Below, in pieces: positions 38,520-48,623 of a stretch of DNA of 64,000 bases. Below the pieces are notes generated by a model. It did no database searches and was not told where the DNA came from. It saw only the letters and a program-made list of their open reading frames with translations. Source of the DNA: Hyphomicrobiales bacterium (GTDB lineage Bacteria; Pseudomonadota; Alphaproteobacteria; Rhizobiales; Rhizobiaceae); NCBI GenBank assembly GCA_900472625.1, contig UCIT01000003.1, positions 1 to 64,000 on the forward strand. Reading direction: 5' to 3'. Within the stretch, counting starts at the first letter, position 1; each line of letters begins with the position of its first letter. A program made the position numbers and the translations under genes.

Positions 38520-39871
38520 CATTTTGGGGGGGTGCCGTTGTCGGCGAGAACGTCCCCGACCAGATAAAGCGATCCACCGATCAGGATGCGCGGCGGGTGC
38601 TCCTGTTCGAAGGCGGTCTCCTTGATCGCCTCGAGAGTCTCAGCCACCGTTGACATCGGCTCGGCGATCAGGCCGGCATCATAGGCGGCGTTGGCGAGAA
38701 TGACCGGATCGATCATCGCATCGCTGCCGCGGATCGGTACGCAATAGACCTTCTCCGCCAAACCCTTGAAAGCCTGGAAATAGCCGACCGGGTCCTTGGT
38801 GTTGATCATTCCGATGATCAGGAACAGCGGACGAGGCTGACGTTCCTCGAAATTGGCCATAGCCTCAGCGATGACTTCGCCGGCGCCGGGATTGTGGCCG
38901 CCGTCCACCCAGATTTCCGCGCCACCAGGGGCGCTCGCCATCAGGCGACCATCGCTCAGCTTCTGCAGGCGGCCTGGCCATTCGACCGTGGCCATCGCCT
39001 TTTCCATCATCGCTTCCGTCACGACAAAGCCCGCAGCCTTGACGGCGCGGATGGCGGCAGCGGCGTTGGCATACTGGTGCCGTCCCGGGAGCCGGGGCAA
39101 CGGCAGGTCGGCGAGGCCGAACTCGTCCTGATAGACCAGACGGCCGTATTCCTCATGCGCCATGTAATCCTGGCCGAAGACAGCGGTCGGGCAGCCCAGT
39201 CGTTCGGCTGTCGACATCAGAACGTCTAGGGCCGCATCATATTCCTGCTTGCCGATAACCACGGGGTGCTTGCGCTTCATGATGCCGGCCTTTTCGGCGG
39301 CGATCAGCTCGACGCGATCGCCGAGATAGGGCTGGTGATCGAGCGAGATCGGCATGATCACGGATACGGCCGGATCGTCGATGACGTTCGTTGCGTCAAA
39401 GCGGCCGCCGAGGCCGACCTCGATGATCGCGGCATCGGCGGGATGCTCTGAAAACAGGATGAAGGTAACGGCCGTCAGGATCTCGAAGACGGTGATCTTC
39501 TGGCCGGCATTGGCGTCGGCAACGCGGCGCAGGGCGTCCGCGAAGACGGCGTCATCGACCAACTGACCGCGCCCGCCTTCGACACCGATGCGGTAACGCT
39601 CATGCCAATTGACGAGATGAGGCGAGGTGTGGACATGGGCGCTGTAGCCGCCGGCCTCCAGAAGCGCGCGGCAAAAGGCCGTGACCGAGCCCTTGCCGTT
39701 GGTGCCGGCCACATGAATGACAGGCGGCAGCTTCTTTTGAGGATCGCCGAGAATGGCGAGAAGACGGGTAATGCGATCGAGCGAGAGATCGAAGCCCTTG
39801 GGATGCAATCCCATGAGCTTGTCGATCTCCTGCGCTGCTTCGCTCACTGCGGTTTGACCTCTGGGTATCAT
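38519..39871 (-). CDS. folC: Folylpolyglutamate synthase / dihydrofolate synthase
   Basis: Mur-ligase-family enzyme that makes dihydrofolate and adds glutamates to folates, 450 residues. The ATP loop GTNGKGSV is at 56-63, and Mur-type motifs EVGLGGRFDATN and DGGHNPGA follow. It is the last gene of trpF-trpB-trpA-accD-folC. The start ATG has a weak AGGCGGG site. Confidence 0.95.
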   Translation of the reverse strand: MIPRGQTAVSEAAQEIDKLMGLHPKGFDLSLDRITRLLAILGDPQKKLPPVIHVAGTNGKGSVTAFCRALLEAGGYSAHVHTSPHLVNWHERYRIGVEGGRGQLVDDAVFADALRRVADANAGQKITVFEILTAVTFILFSEHPADAAIIEVGLGGRFDATNVIDDPAVSVIMPISLDHQPYLGDRVELIAAEKAGIMKRKHPVVIGKQEYDAALDVLMSTAERLGCPTAVFGQDYMAHEEYGRLVYQDEFGLADLPLPRLPGRHQYANAAAAIRAVKAAGFVVTEAMMEKAMATVEWPGRLQKLSDGRLMASAPGGAEIWVDGGHNPGAGEVIAEAMANFEERQPRPLFLIIGMINTKDPVGYFQAFKGLAEKVYCVPIRGSDAMIDPVILANAAYDAGLIAEPMSTVAETLEAIKETAFEQEHPPRILIGGSLYLVGDVLADNGTPPK

Positions 39872-39898
39872 CGCTCAACCCGCCTGTGATTGTTGAGA

Positions 39899-40801
39899 TC
39901 AGGCGCTTGCGGCGATCGCAAGCGCGCCGGTGCTTTCCGCGGAGACGGTCGCCGGCTTCTTGGTCAAGATCTTCAGGACGCGCGCCAGCGTGTCCGGAAT
40001 GTCGTGACGCTTGATCACCATGTCGACCATGCCGTGCTCCAGCAGGTATTCCGACGTCTGGAAGCCCTCAGGCAGCTTTTCGCGGATCGTCTGCTCGATG
40101 ACGCGCTTGCCGGCGAAGCAAATTTCCGCGCCCGGCTCGGCCATGTGGATATCGCCGAGCATGGCGTAGGACGCCGTGACGCCGCCGGTGGTCGGGTTGG
40201 TGAGAACCACGATGTAGGGCTGGCCGGCTTCCTTCAGCATATCCACGGCAACCGTCGTGCGCGGCAGCTGCATCAACGACAGGATGCCTTCCTGCATGCG
40301 GGCGCCACCCGAGGCCGGGAACATGACCAGCGGGCATTTTTCGGCGATGGCACGCTCGAAAGCCTTGACGATGGCTTCGCCGGCGGCAATGCCGAGCGAA
40401 CCGCCCATGAAGTTGAATTCATGCACGACGGCGACGAGCTTCAGGCCACGTACCTTGCCGAGACCGGCAACGATGGTGTCTTCCTGGTCGGTCTTGATGC
40501 GGCTGTCGCGCAGGCGATCGGTGTACTTCTTGGAATCGCGAAACTTCAGCGGATCCTGGGCAACCTTGGGCTGGACGAAGGCCTCGTAGGCGCCGTCATC
40601 GAACAGATCGGTCAGACGGGCCTTGGCCGGCATCTTCATGTGATAGCCGGAAGCCGGGATGACCCACTTGTTGTCTTCGAGATCCTTGTGAAAGACCATT
40701 TCACCCGTTTCCGGGCACTTGATCCAGAGGTTCTCCGGCACTTCGCGACGGCCCAGCATGGAATTGATGCGGGGGCGAACGTAGTTGGTGATCCAGTTCA
40801 A
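39899..40801 (-). CDS. accD: Acetyl-CoA carboxylase, carboxyltransferase beta subunit
   Basis: Transfers carboxyl from biotin to acetyl-CoA, first step of fatty acid synthesis, working with AccA. It has 300 residues with the crotonase-type core ([10 protein letters not shown]). The start is TTG at 40801, supported by AGGAG nine bases upstream. The N-terminal zinc ribbon is degenerate: aligned without gaps to E. coli, the four zinc cysteines become Cys29, Thr32, Ile48 and Ser51. Other alphaproteobacterial AccD proteins also lack it. The gene lies 27 bases before folC. Confidence 0.95.
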   Translation of the reverse strand: MNWITNYVRPRINSMLGRREVPENLWIKCPETGEMVFHKDLEDNKWVIPASGYHMKMPAKARLTDLFDDGAYEAFVQPKVAQDPLKFRDSKKYTDRLRDSRIKTDQEDTIVAGLGKVRGLKLVAVVHEFNFMGGSLGIAAGEAIVKAFERAIAEKCPLVMFPASGGARMQEGILSLMQLPRTTVAVDMLKEAGQPYIVVLTNPTTGGVTASYAMLGDIHMAEPGAEICFAGKRVIEQTIREKLPEGFQTSEYLLEHGMVDMVIKRHDIPDTLARVLKILTKKPATVSAESTGALAIAASA

Positions 40802-40840
40802 GTCGAAAACTCCTGATTAACTCTTGCCAATGTGGGGAAA

Positions 40841-41680
40841 CTATTCGGCAGCAACAAGGCGCGCCGAACGTGTTCCCGATGACAGCCCGCGAACGAGCGT
40901 TGCGACCGCCTGTACGGTATCGGCTGTCGCCTTGCCGTCCTTGGTCAGGCTGAGGGCGACCTGGTTGACAATAGCGGTACCCACCACGACGCCATCGGCT
41001 GAGCCGCCGATGACCTTGGCGTGCTCCGCCGTCTTGATGCCGAAACCAACGCAGACCGGCAGATCGGTGTGCTGCTTGATGCGCTGGACAGCGCCGGAGA
41101 CCAGTGAAGGGTCCGGCATGGCCGAACCGGTGATGCCGTTCATCGAGACGTAATAGACGAAACCGGAGGTGTTCTTCAAAACCGTCGGCAGACGCTTTTC
41201 ATCCGTGGTCGGCGTTGCCAGACGGATGAAATTTATGCCCTTGCGGATCGCCGGGATGCAGAGTTCGTCATCCATTTCGGGCGGAAGATCGACGACGATC
41301 AAGCCATCGATGCCAGACGCCAGCGCATCGTCGAGAAACTTTTCGACGCCGTAAATGTAGATCGGGTTGTAGTAACCCATCATCACGATCGGCGTCGCGT
41401 CGTCAGTCTTGCGGAAATCGGCGGCAAGCTGCAACGTCTTCTTCAGCGTCTGACCCGCCTTCAGGGCGCGCTGGCCGGCCAGCTGGATCGACGGGCCATC
41501 GGCCATCGGGTCCGAGAAGGGCATGCCCAGCTCGATGATGTCGGAGCCCGATTCCGGCAATGCCTTCATGATGCCGAGCGAGGTGTCGTAGTCGGGATCG
41601 CCGCCCATGAAATAGGTGACCAGCGCCGGGCGGCCTTCAGTCTTCAGATCGGCAAAGCGTTTGTCCATACGTGCGGTCAT
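40841..41680 (-). CDS. trpA: Tryptophan synthase alpha subunit
   Basis: Cleaves indole-3-glycerol phosphate to indole for the beta subunit. Length 279. Catalytic acids are in [14 protein letters not shown] and [11 protein letters not shown], and phosphate loops are in [10 protein letters not shown] and [11 protein letters not shown]. It starts three bases after the trpB stop; an in-frame ATG at 41668 is possible. Confidence 0.97.
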   Translation of the reverse strand: MTARMDKRFADLKTEGRPALVTYFMGGDPDYDTSLGIMKALPESGSDIIELGMPFSDPMADGPSIQLAGQRALKAGQTLKKTLQLAADFRKTDDATPIVMMGYYNPIYIYGVEKFLDDALASGIDGLIVVDLPPEMDDELCIPAIRKGINFIRLATPTTDEKRLPTVLKNTSGFVYYVSMNGITGSAMPDPSLVSGAVQRIKQHTDLPVCVGFGIKTAEHAKVIGGSADGVVVGTAIVNQVALSLTKDGKATADTVQAVATLVRGLSSGTRSARLVAAE

Positions 41681-41683
41681 GAC

Positions 41684-42904
41684 TTAAACATCCATTCCCA
41701 GAATCTTGGCCACCGTGAAGATGTCCTTGTCGCCGCGACCAGAGAGGTTCATCAGGATAATCTCGTCCTTGCCCATCTTCGGGGCGCGCTTGATGACTTC
41801 GGCCAGCGCATGTGACGGCTCGAGCGCCGGGATGATGCCTTCGAGGCGGGTCAGCGTCTGGAACGCTTCTAACGCCTCATGGTCCATGATCGGCACGTAT
41901 TCGACGCGGCCGATATCGTTCAGATAGGAGTGCTCTGGGCCGATGCCGGGATAATCGAGGCCAGCAGAGATCGAGTGGCCTTCCTTGATCTGACCATCGC
42001 CGTCCTGCAGCAGATAGGTGCGGTTGCCGTGCAGAACGCCCGGCGAACCTGCCGTGATCGACGCACAGTGTTCATCGCCCTGCAGCCCCTTGCCGCCGGC
42101 TTCGACGCCGACGATCTTGACGCTGGCGTCATCGAGGAACGAGTGGAAGATGCCGATCGCGTTCGATCCGCCACCGACGGCGGCAACGACGAGATCCGGC
42201 AGGCGGCCTTCGGCCTCCAGCATCTGTTCCTTGGCTTCCGCGCCGATAACGGCCTGGAAATCGCGAACCATCTCGGGATAGGGATGCGGGCCGGCAGCGG
42301 TGCCGATCAGGTAATAGGTGTCGTCGACATTGGTGACCCAGTCGCGCAGCGCTTCGTTCATCGCGTCCTTGAGCGTGCCATGGCCAGCCGTGACCGGCTT
42401 CACTTCGGCACCGAGGAGCTTCATGCGGAACACGTTCGGCGCCTGGCGCTCGACGTCTGTCGCGCCCATGTAGACGACACAGGGAAGGCCGAAGCGGGCG
42501 GCGACGGTCGCTGAGGCAACGCCGTGCTGGCCGGCACCGGTCTCAGCGATGATGCGGGTCTTGCCCATCCGCTTGGCGAGCAGGATCTGGCCGATGCAGT
42601 TGTTGATCTTGTGCGAACCGGTGTGGTTCAGTTCTTCGCGCTTGAAGTAGATCTTGGCGCCGCCAAGCTCCGCCGTCAGGCGCTCTGCGAAATAGATCGG
42701 GCTCGGACGGCCGATATAGTGAGTGCCGAGATCCTTCAGTTCCGCCTGGAATTCCGGATCGGTCTTCGCCTTGTCCCACTCCGCCTGCAATTCCAAGATC
42801 AGGGGCATCAGCGTTTCGGCGACGAAGCGGCCGCCATAGATGCCGAAGCGGCCATCCTCATCGGGGCCGGAACGGAAGGAATTCGGTTTTGGCGTCTCGT
42901 TCAA
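41684..42904 (-). CDS. trpB: Tryptophan synthase beta subunit
   Basis: PLP enzyme joining indole and serine, 406 residues. The PLP lysine is in the signature [17 protein letters not shown] stretch ([14 protein letters not shown]), and the glycine-rich phosphate loop is GGGSNAIG. Two TTG codons could start it: 42910, whose purine tract AGGGAG abuts it, and 42904, with that tract six bases away. I use 42904, giving [13 protein letters not shown] as in other rhizobial TrpB proteins. The trpF stop is immediately upstream. Confidence 0.96.
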   Translation of the reverse strand: MNETPKPNSFRSGPDEDGRFGIYGGRFVAETLMPLILELQAEWDKAKTDPEFQAELKDLGTHYIGRPSPIYFAERLTAELGGAKIYFKREELNHTGSHKINNCIGQILLAKRMGKTRIIAETGAGQHGVASATVAARFGLPCVVYMGATDVERQAPNVFRMKLLGAEVKPVTAGHGTLKDAMNEALRDWVTNVDDTYYLIGTAAGPHPYPEMVRDFQAVIGAEAKEQMLEAEGRLPDLVVAAVGGGSNAIGIFHSFLDDASVKIVGVEAGGKGLQGDEHCASITAGSPGVLHGNRTYLLQDGDGQIKEGHSISAGLDYPGIGPEHSYLNDIGRVEYVPIMDHEALEAFQTLTRLEGIIPALEPSHALAEVIKRAPKMGKDEIILMNLSGRGDKDIFTVAKILGMDV

Positions 42905-42906
42905 TT

Positions 42907-43575
42907 TCAACTCCCTGAGGCCATTTCAGGCTGGCACGCCTGCTCGACCGCATCGAAAAACTCATCGATCATTGCGACGTTCTTCACGCCGGGTGCGCTT
43001 TCCACGCCCGAGGATGCATCGATCCCAGGCGCCTTGGTGATGGCAAGCGCTTCCGCGATATTGCCTTTGTTGAGGCCACCGGAAAGCATGTAATCCACCG
43101 TGCCGTCAAGCCAGCTCAACAGGCTCCAATCAAAGGACACCCCATTGCCGCCCGGCAGCTCAGATCCCTTCGGAGGCTTCGCATCGAACAAGAAACGGTC
43201 GGCGATGCCGATATAGGCCTCGACGCGCTTCAGATCATCGGCGGTGCGGATCGAGAACGCCTTCATGACGGGAAGACCGTAGACGGCCTTTATGGTCAGA
43301 ACGCGCTCGGGGCTCTCATCACCATGAAGCTGCAGGATATCCGGCTTCAACAACGCCACGATCTCGTCGAGATCGTCGTTGCTCGGATTGACGACGACGG
43401 CGACGATCTTGGCGCGGCCACGGATTGCTTCGGCCAACTGGCCGGCAACGTCGGGCTCGACGTAACGCGGGCTTTTTTCGAAGAAGATGAATCCGATATG
43501 GGTCGCGCCGCGCATCAGCGCGCGATCAATCGCCTCGGCCGTCTTCAGACCGCAGATTTTGATATCCGGTTTCAT
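42907..43575 (-). CDS. trpF: Phosphoribosylanthranilate isomerase
   Basis: Isomerase of tryptophan synthesis, 222 residues, (beta-alpha)8 barrel. The catalytic Cys is in KICGLKT near the N terminus and the Asp is in LFDAKPPKG. It is a separate protein, not fused to TrpC. First gene of the trpFBA-accD-folC unit; trpC and trpD are not in the window. Confidence 0.96.
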   Translation of the reverse strand: MKPDIKICGLKTAEAIDRALMRGATHIGFIFFEKSPRYVEPDVAGQLAEAIRGRAKIVAVVVNPSNDDLDEIVALLKPDILQLHGDESPERVLTIKAVYGLPVMKAFSIRTADDLKRVEAYIGIADRFLFDAKPPKGSELPGGNGVSFDWSLLSWLDGTVDYMLSGGLNKGNIAEALAITKAPGIDASSGVESAPGVKNVAMIDEFFDAVEQACQPEMASGS

Positions 43576-43650
43576 GGCAGCGAAGTGACACGAAAAAGGC
43601 CGTGAGTCGAGCCAATTTGCGACCGCGGCTGTATTTTGAGCGGTTATGTC

Positions 43651-44412
43651 TCAGTCGAAATCGATGGCGTGGAGCAGGCTGCCATGCTGCTTCAACCAGG
43701 CTTTCGACGTCTCCATATCGGGGCAAAGCTTCTTGCACAGCGCCCAGAAGTGGGGTCCGTGATTCATTTCCTTGAGGTGAGCCACCTCATGGGCGGCAAG
43801 ATAATCGACCACTGCAGGCGGCGCCATGACGATGCGCCACGAAAAGCTCAGATTGCCTTCCGCCGAACACGAGCCCCAACGGCTGCGCGTGTCCTTCATC
43901 GAAATCGAATTGATCGGCGCCTTGATAGACCTGGCATGAAATCTTGCCAACCGCTCAAGCTCGGCACGGGCTTCCTTCTTCAGAAAGGTGGCGATGCGTC
44001 GACCGATGTGCTCCGGCATGCCGCTTACCTTCAGCACCGGCCTGCCATCGACAATGATGGCTTCGGTCAAGCCGCGCAGGCTTCCCGTGTGCTGGATACG
44101 GTGGGAGACGCCGCGAAAGAGGATGGTGCCGCCGTCTTGCAAGCCGGTGTCCGTCGAAAACTTGGCGAGCTTGGTGAGAAGCCAGCCTTGGTGCCGATCG
44201 AGGAAATCGTTGACCTCGCGCTGCGCCAGCCCGCTCGGAATGGTCATCTTCAAGGCGCGGCCGCCCGGTTCTATGCGGAGCGTGATGCGCGTGGCCCGTT
44301 CGTGCTGCTTGATCGTCAGCGGCATCAGACGTCCGGCAACATCAAGCGTCCGGGTCTCGGGCGGAGCCGGTTTTCGGACGCTGCGGCGTGGCTTGGACAA
44401 GAGCGGGAACAT
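43651..44412 (-). CDS. YgjP-like (SprT/M48-type) metal-dependent hydrolase
   Basis: A 253-residue protein of the YgjP/DUF45 family. The zinc motif AAHEVAHLKEMNHGPHFW, with HExxH and a downstream His, marks a gluzincin-like metalloprotease fold. The preceding DTRSRWGSCS is the other family hallmark. The physiological substrate is unknown. The first ATG has a poor ribosome-binding site, so a start at about 44325 (MPLTIKQH) is possible. It is 75 bp upstream of trpF on the same strand. Confidence 0.88.
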   Translation of the reverse strand: MFPLLSKPRRSVRKPAPPETRTLDVAGRLMPLTIKQHERATRITLRIEPGGRALKMTIPSGLAQREVNDFLDRHQGWLLTKLAKFSTDTGLQDGGTILFRGVSHRIQHTGSLRGLTEAIIVDGRPVLKVSGMPEHIGRRIATFLKKEARAELERLARFHARSIKAPINSISMKDTRSRWGSCSAEGNLSFSWRIVMAPPAVVDYLAAHEVAHLKEMNHGPHFWALCKKLCPDMETSKAWLKQHGSLLHAIDFD

Positions 44413-44450
44413 CGAGCTTTTCTATATGATTCGGTACCGTTTCGGTCAAA

Positions 44451-44478
44451 GAAAAACCGGCATCGCAGGATGCCGGTT
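44451..44478 (-). terminator. Terminator after the DUF2852 gene
   Basis: A 10 bp stem (44455-44464 with 44469-44478) with tetraloop, followed on the minus strand by TTTTTC. It separates the DUF2852 gene from the YgjP-like gene. Confidence 0.85.
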
Positions 44479-44500
44479 GGAGTTTTCAGTGCTGAATAGC

Positions 44501-44935
44501 TTATGGCGCCTGGTACTCAGCAACCGGGCCATTGTCGTCACGCTTGGCGTTCTTGCGATCGCGCATGAAGCGGTCGAACTCTTCTTGGTCCTTGGCGCGG
44601 CGGAGTTCGCGAGCATAGGTTTCAAACTCCTCGCGCATCTCGTTCAGCCTGCGGCGTTCTTCGTCCAGCCGGTCAAGTTCGGCCTTGCGCCAGTCGTCAA
44701 AGGCAACGTTGCCCGTGGTGAACTGAGGGCGGTAGCGGCCATTCGACCGTCTGCAGCCGGCAAACAATCCATCGGCGGCGCTGTTGGCATCGCGCTTGAA
44801 TCCCTGCAGTCGCTCGCCGAAGATGATGTAGGCGAGCATGGCGAGACCCAGAGGCCAGAAAACCACGAAGCCGAGGACCATCAAGGCAATGGTAGCCGGA
44901 GTCCAATCCGGCCGAAGCAATGCTGACGTATTCAT
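44501..44935 (-). CDS. DUF2852 small membrane protein
   Basis: A 144-residue protein: one hydrophobic segment at about 16-40 (ATIALMVLGFVVFWPLGLAM) then a long charged, probably coiled-coil region (DEERRRLNEMREEFETYARE). It matches the alphaproteobacterial DUF2852 family, whose function is unknown. The ATG at 44935 has GAGGAT nine bases upstream. Confidence 0.85.
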   Translation of the reverse strand: MNTSALLRPDWTPATIALMVLGFVVFWPLGLAMLAYIIFGERLQGFKRDANSAADGLFAGCRRSNGRYRPQFTTGNVAFDDWRKAELDRLDEERRRLNEMREEFETYARELRRAKDQEEFDRFMRDRKNAKRDDNGPVAEYQAP

Positions 44936-45079
44936 CGTGCGGTATCCTCGCATTTCCGCGTCCGGCGGAATGCCGAACGCTGGAAATCGATGTGGTTACC
45001 GAAATAAGGCGCTTCAAGACGGCCATCGCTCAAATCTAACAAGGCCTTGAAATGCAATCACTAATTCAGAATGATCTAA

Positions 45080-46357
45080 TCAGATGGATTTGCCGCCCTT
45101 GATGACGCGCTTGACGACCGGCTTGCCGGCGCGTCCGTGCTCGCGGACGAAGTTGAGGATGCGCGGCGCGATCTCGCGTCGAAAACGCGAGCCGTTGAAC
45201 ACGCCATAGTGGCCGACATCGGGCTGCAGATAATGCATTCGCATGTTCTCGGGGATATTGACGCAGATCGTCTGCGCGGCCTTTGTCTGACCGACACCCG
45301 AGATGTCATCGTTCTCGCCTTCGACCGTCAGCAGCGCAACATTGCGGATCGCGGCGGGATCAACCAGCTTGCCGCGATGCTCAAGCTCACCCTTCGGCAG
45401 CGCGTGCTTGATAAACACCTGATCGACCGTCTGCAGATAGAATTCCGCGGTAAGGTCCATCACGGCGAGATATTCATCATAGAAATCGCGATGCTTTTCG
45501 GCCGGCTCGCCGTCGTTCTTGACTAGGTGCATGAAGAATTCCTTGTGCGCCACGAGATGACGGTCAAGGTTCATCGACATGAAGCCGGAGAGCTGCAGGA
45601 AACCGGGATAAACAGGACGCATGAAGCCCGGCTGCGGCCAGGGAACGTTCATGATGACGTTGTCGGCAAACCACTCGAGCGGCTTGTCCTTGGCCAACTG
45701 ATTGACGGCGGTCGGATTGATGCGGGTATCGATTGGTCCGCCCATCAGCGTCATCGACGCGGGCGCCAAGGGATCATTGGCCTCCTCCATCACCGCGGCG
45801 GCCGCCAGAACCGGCACGGAGGGCTGACAGACCGCAACCACATGTGTATCCGGCCCCAGGAAGTGCAGCATTTCGATGATGTAATCGACGTAATCGTTGA
45901 AATCGAAGGTGCCGTCGGTCATCGGCACCATGCGGGCATCGATCCAGTCGGTGATGTAGACGTCGGCGCTCGGCAGCAGCGCTTCTACAGTGCCGCGCAG
46001 CAGCGTCGCGTAGTGGCCGGACATCGGCGCGACGATCAGAATGCGCGGGTCTGGTGCGTGGCCGCTCGGCAGATTGCGGGAGAAGTGCAGCAGATCGCAG
46101 AACGGACGTGCCCAGACAACCTCTTCCCTGATGGCGACCTTGGTCTCACCGATGACGGTATGCGGCAGATCGAATGATGGTTTGCCGTAGCGGCGCGTCG
46201 TGCGCTCGAACATCTCAAGACTTGCCGCCATCGTCCGGCCCCATGGCGTCTGCGACAACGGGTTGAACGGGTTCGCGTAAGCAAGCCGCATGACGTCGGC
46301 CATGGCGCGGTAGGGGGCCATAGCGGCATGGTTCAGTTCGTAAAGCTGGTAAAACAT
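45080..46357 (-). CDS. phaZ: Intracellular polyhydroxybutyrate depolymerase
   Basis: Breaks down PHB storage granules in the cytoplasm. From MFYQLYELNH at 46357 it is 425 residues, the usual size; the longer frame to 46525 has no ribosome-binding site. The lipase-box-like motif VCQPSVPVL carries the nucleophile Cys177, used in place of Ser in PhaZ1-type enzymes. The Asp in VEGENDD and His in DVGHYGVF fit the rest of the triad. A palindrome about 103 bp upstream (46460-46474) may be its regulatory site. Confidence 0.94.
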   Translation of the reverse strand: MFYQLYELNHAAMAPYRAMADVMRLAYANPFNPLSQTPWGRTMAASLEMFERTTRRYGKPSFDLPHTVIGETKVAIREEVVWARPFCDLLHFSRNLPSGHAPDPRILIVAPMSGHYATLLRGTVEALLPSADVYITDWIDARMVPMTDGTFDFNDYVDYIIEMLHFLGPDTHVVAVCQPSVPVLAAAAVMEEANDPLAPASMTLMGGPIDTRINPTAVNQLAKDKPLEWFADNVIMNVPWPQPGFMRPVYPGFLQLSGFMSMNLDRHLVAHKEFFMHLVKNDGEPAEKHRDFYDEYLAVMDLTAEFYLQTVDQVFIKHALPKGELEHRGKLVDPAAIRNVALLTVEGENDDISGVGQTKAAQTICVNIPENMRMHYLQPDVGHYGVFNGSRFRREIAPRILNFVREHGRAGKPVVKRVIKGGKSI

Positions 46358-46459
46358 GAGATGCGTCACCTTTCTTTCACCTGGACGATGATGCCGCTTG
46401 AAAGGCACCGAATTCGCTCCAACGACGTGCTGGCATCTCAACGCACAGTAACAGGTTTT

Positions 46460-46474
46460 TGTTGCACAGCAACA
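46460..46474. promoter_or_regulatory. TGTTGC-N3-GCAACA palindrome upstream of phaZ
   Basis: A perfect six-base inverted repeat around a three-base spacer. PhaR-type regulators of PHB metabolism bind TGC-N3-GCA style sites, so a PhaR operator is plausible. Assignment is inference. Confidence 0.45.
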
Positions 46475-46494
46475 TAAGCGATCCGCACCGCAAA

Positions 46495-46525
46495 AGAGAA
46501 ATGCCGGAGATCTTATCCCCGGCAT
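46495..46525 (-). terminator. Probable terminator after the FAH-family gene
   Basis: Seven-base stem (46501-46507 with 46519-46525), an 11-base loop, and TTTCTCTTTT on the minus strand. It is weaker than the other terminators here. Confidence 0.55.
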
Positions 46526-46564
46526 GATGCTGCGCCCGAATGTTTAAGAGTCGCCGAACTTACT

Positions 46565-47407
46565 TCAGCGATCGGCCACAAATGTCTGTTTCTGCGTGCC
46601 AAGACCTTCGATGCCGAGTTCGACGACGTCGCCGGCCTTGAGGAACCGTTGCGGCTTCATGCCCATGCCGACACCCGGCGGCGTGCCGGTCGAGATCACG
46701 TCGCCTGGATGCAACGACATGAACTGGCTGAGGTAGGAAACAACGAAGGCAACACCGTAGACCATGGTCTTCGACGAACCATTCTGCATCGTCTCGCCAT
46801 TGACCTTCAGCCACATGCCAAGGCTTTGCGGATCGGCGATCTCATCCTTGGTGACGAGCCAAGGGCCGATCGGGCCGAAGGTGTCGCAGGACTTCCCCTT
46901 TGTCCACTGTCCGGCGCGCTCCGTCTGGAAGGCGCGCTCGGAGACATCGTGGGACACGCAGTAGCCGGCCACATAATCCAGTGCATCGGCTTCACTGACA
47001 TATTTGGCGGTCTTGCCGATGACGACACCGAGCTCGACTTCCCAGTCGGTCTTTTCGGAGCCGCGCGGAATGACAACATTGTCATCCGGGCCGACGATCG
47101 CGGAGGTCGCCTTCATGAATATTACGGGCTCGGGGGGAACAGCCGCACCCGTCTCAGCCGCGTGGTCGGAGAAGTTGAGGCCGATGCAGATGAACTTTCC
47201 GGTGCCTGCAACGCAGGCGCCAATGCGGCCCGGCGGGATTTCCGGTAGCGCCTTGAGATCCAGTGCCCCGATCTTCGCGAGGCCAGCAGGCGAAATCGCA
47301 TCGCCAGCAATATCAGAGACATGGGCCGACAGATCACGGATCTTGCCATCGGCATCCAGGATGGCCGGCTTCTCCTTGCCGATCTCTCCAATGCGCATGA
47401 GTTTCAT
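46565..47407 (-). CDS. Fumarylacetoacetate hydrolase family protein
   Basis: A 280-residue enzyme with a short N-terminal domain and a C-terminal FAH domain from about residue 70. Metal-binding acids are in TDWEVELGVVIG and the FAH glycine-rich segment is TGTPPGVGMG. Members act on acylpyruvates, 2-keto-pentenoates or ureidoglycolate; the substrate cannot be told here. It has an excellent GGAGGAG ribosome-binding site. The neighbouring glutathionyl-hydroquinone reductase gene hints at a role in aromatic compound breakdown. Confidence 0.9.
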   Translation of the reverse strand: MKLMRIGEIGKEKPAILDADGKIRDLSAHVSDIAGDAISPAGLAKIGALDLKALPEIPPGRIGACVAGTGKFICIGLNFSDHAAETGAAVPPEPVIFMKATSAIVGPDDNVVIPRGSEKTDWEVELGVVIGKTAKYVSEADALDYVAGYCVSHDVSERAFQTERAGQWTKGKSCDTFGPIGPWLVTKDEIADPQSLGMWLKVNGETMQNGSSKTMVYGVAFVVSYLSQFMSLHPGDVISTGTPPGVGMGMKPQRFLKAGDVVELGIEGLGTQKQTFVADR

Positions 47408-47502
47408 GGAATCTCCTCCTCAGCATAAGCAATGTTTCGATCACCTATGAACGAATTATTCACCGGTGTCATTACGGCTTTTGGCTGCGGCGGTACGCCT
47501 GC

Positions 47503-48456
47503 TTAGAAAATCTCGGAAAGCTCCGGTCCCGCCGGAACGATCCTGGTCGGATTCAGGCTTTCGATCGAGTAGTAGCCACGCTTGATGTGATCGATGTTGA
47601 CCGTCTCGGCGATGCCCGGCCAACCCAGCATCCGACGGCAGAAAGCGCGCAGGTTTCGATAGTCGGACAGGCGGCGCAGATTGCATTTGAAGATGCCGTG
47701 GTAAGCGACATCGAAGCGAACAAGCGTGACGAACAGACGGATATCGCTTTCCGTCGGATGGTCCGCGAACAGGAAAGACCGCCCTTCCAATTGCGGCTCG
47801 ATCCAGTCGAGGCAATTGAAGACGCCGGCGAAGGCTTCGTCATAGGCGAGCTGCGTGGTTGCGAATCCTGTGCGATAGACGCCGTTGTTGAGACGCGGGT
47901 AGATGTGCTCGTTGAAGGCATCGATCCTCGAGCACAGCTCCTCGGGATAGAGATCGATCGCGTTAGAGGCGAGATCACCGAAGCCTGCGTTCATCATCCG
48001 CAGGATGTCGGATGACTCATTGTTGACGATGGTCTGTTGCTGCTTGTCCCACAACACGGGCACCGTCGCGCGACCGGTGAAAGTCGGATCCGCGCCCGTA
48101 TAAATCTGGTGCATGTAGGTGGCACCCTGCAGATGGTCTTCCGTTGCGCCCGGATAATCGCCGAAGCGCCAGCCCTGCTTGGTCAGCGCGGGCTCGACGA
48201 TAGAGACCGAGATGGCGGATTCCAAACCTTTCAGCTTCCTGCCAATCAGGGCCCGCGAGGCCCAGGGGCAGATATAGGCGACATAGAGATGGTAGCGATC
48301 GGCCTCAGCCCTGAAGCCGGCGCGTCCCGTTGGTCCGGCACTGCCATCCGGCGTGACCCAGTTGCGAAAGCTCGACGTCTGGCGCACGAAACCGCCTTTT
48401 TCGTCCTTGGCCTGCACAGGCTGCCAATCTTCCGTCCATTTGCCGTTTACGAGCAA
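47503..48456 (-). CDS. Glutathionyl-hydroquinone reductase (Xi-class GST)
   Basis: A 317-residue glutathione transferase of the YqjG/PcpF type, which removes glutathione from glutathionyl-hydroquinones. The catalytic Cys63 is in YICPWASRALI, the Xi-class signature. The C-terminal helical domain includes the family's long helices. It is divergent from the nitroreductase gene. Transcription could continue into the FAH-family gene, 95 bp downstream. Confidence 0.92.
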   Translation of the reverse strand: MLVNGKWTEDWQPVQAKDEKGGFVRQTSSFRNWVTPDGSAGPTGRAGFRAEADRYHLYVAYICPWASRALIGRKLKGLESAISVSIVEPALTKQGWRFGDYPGATEDHLQGATYMHQIYTGADPTFTGRATVPVLWDKQQQTIVNNESSDILRMMNAGFGDLASNAIDLYPEELCSRIDAFNEHIYPRLNNGVYRTGFATTQLAYDEAFAGVFNCLDWIEPQLEGRSFLFADHPTESDIRLFVTLVRFDVAYHGIFKCNLRRLSDYRNLRAFCRRMLGWPGIAETVNIDHIKRGYYSIESLNPTRIVPAGPELSEIF

Positions 48457-48623
48457 CGCGCTCTCCCTATGTTGCTATACTAGAGCGTCATTACCCTGCT
48501 TTCGCGCGCGCGGGAGGCCATATTTATTGAAACAGACTGTGCACCGTCCGCACCTCAATAGAATTTCGGAACTGTTGGAATTCTTTTGAGACACTCCACT
48601 CCATTCACCGCACCGGAAAAACC

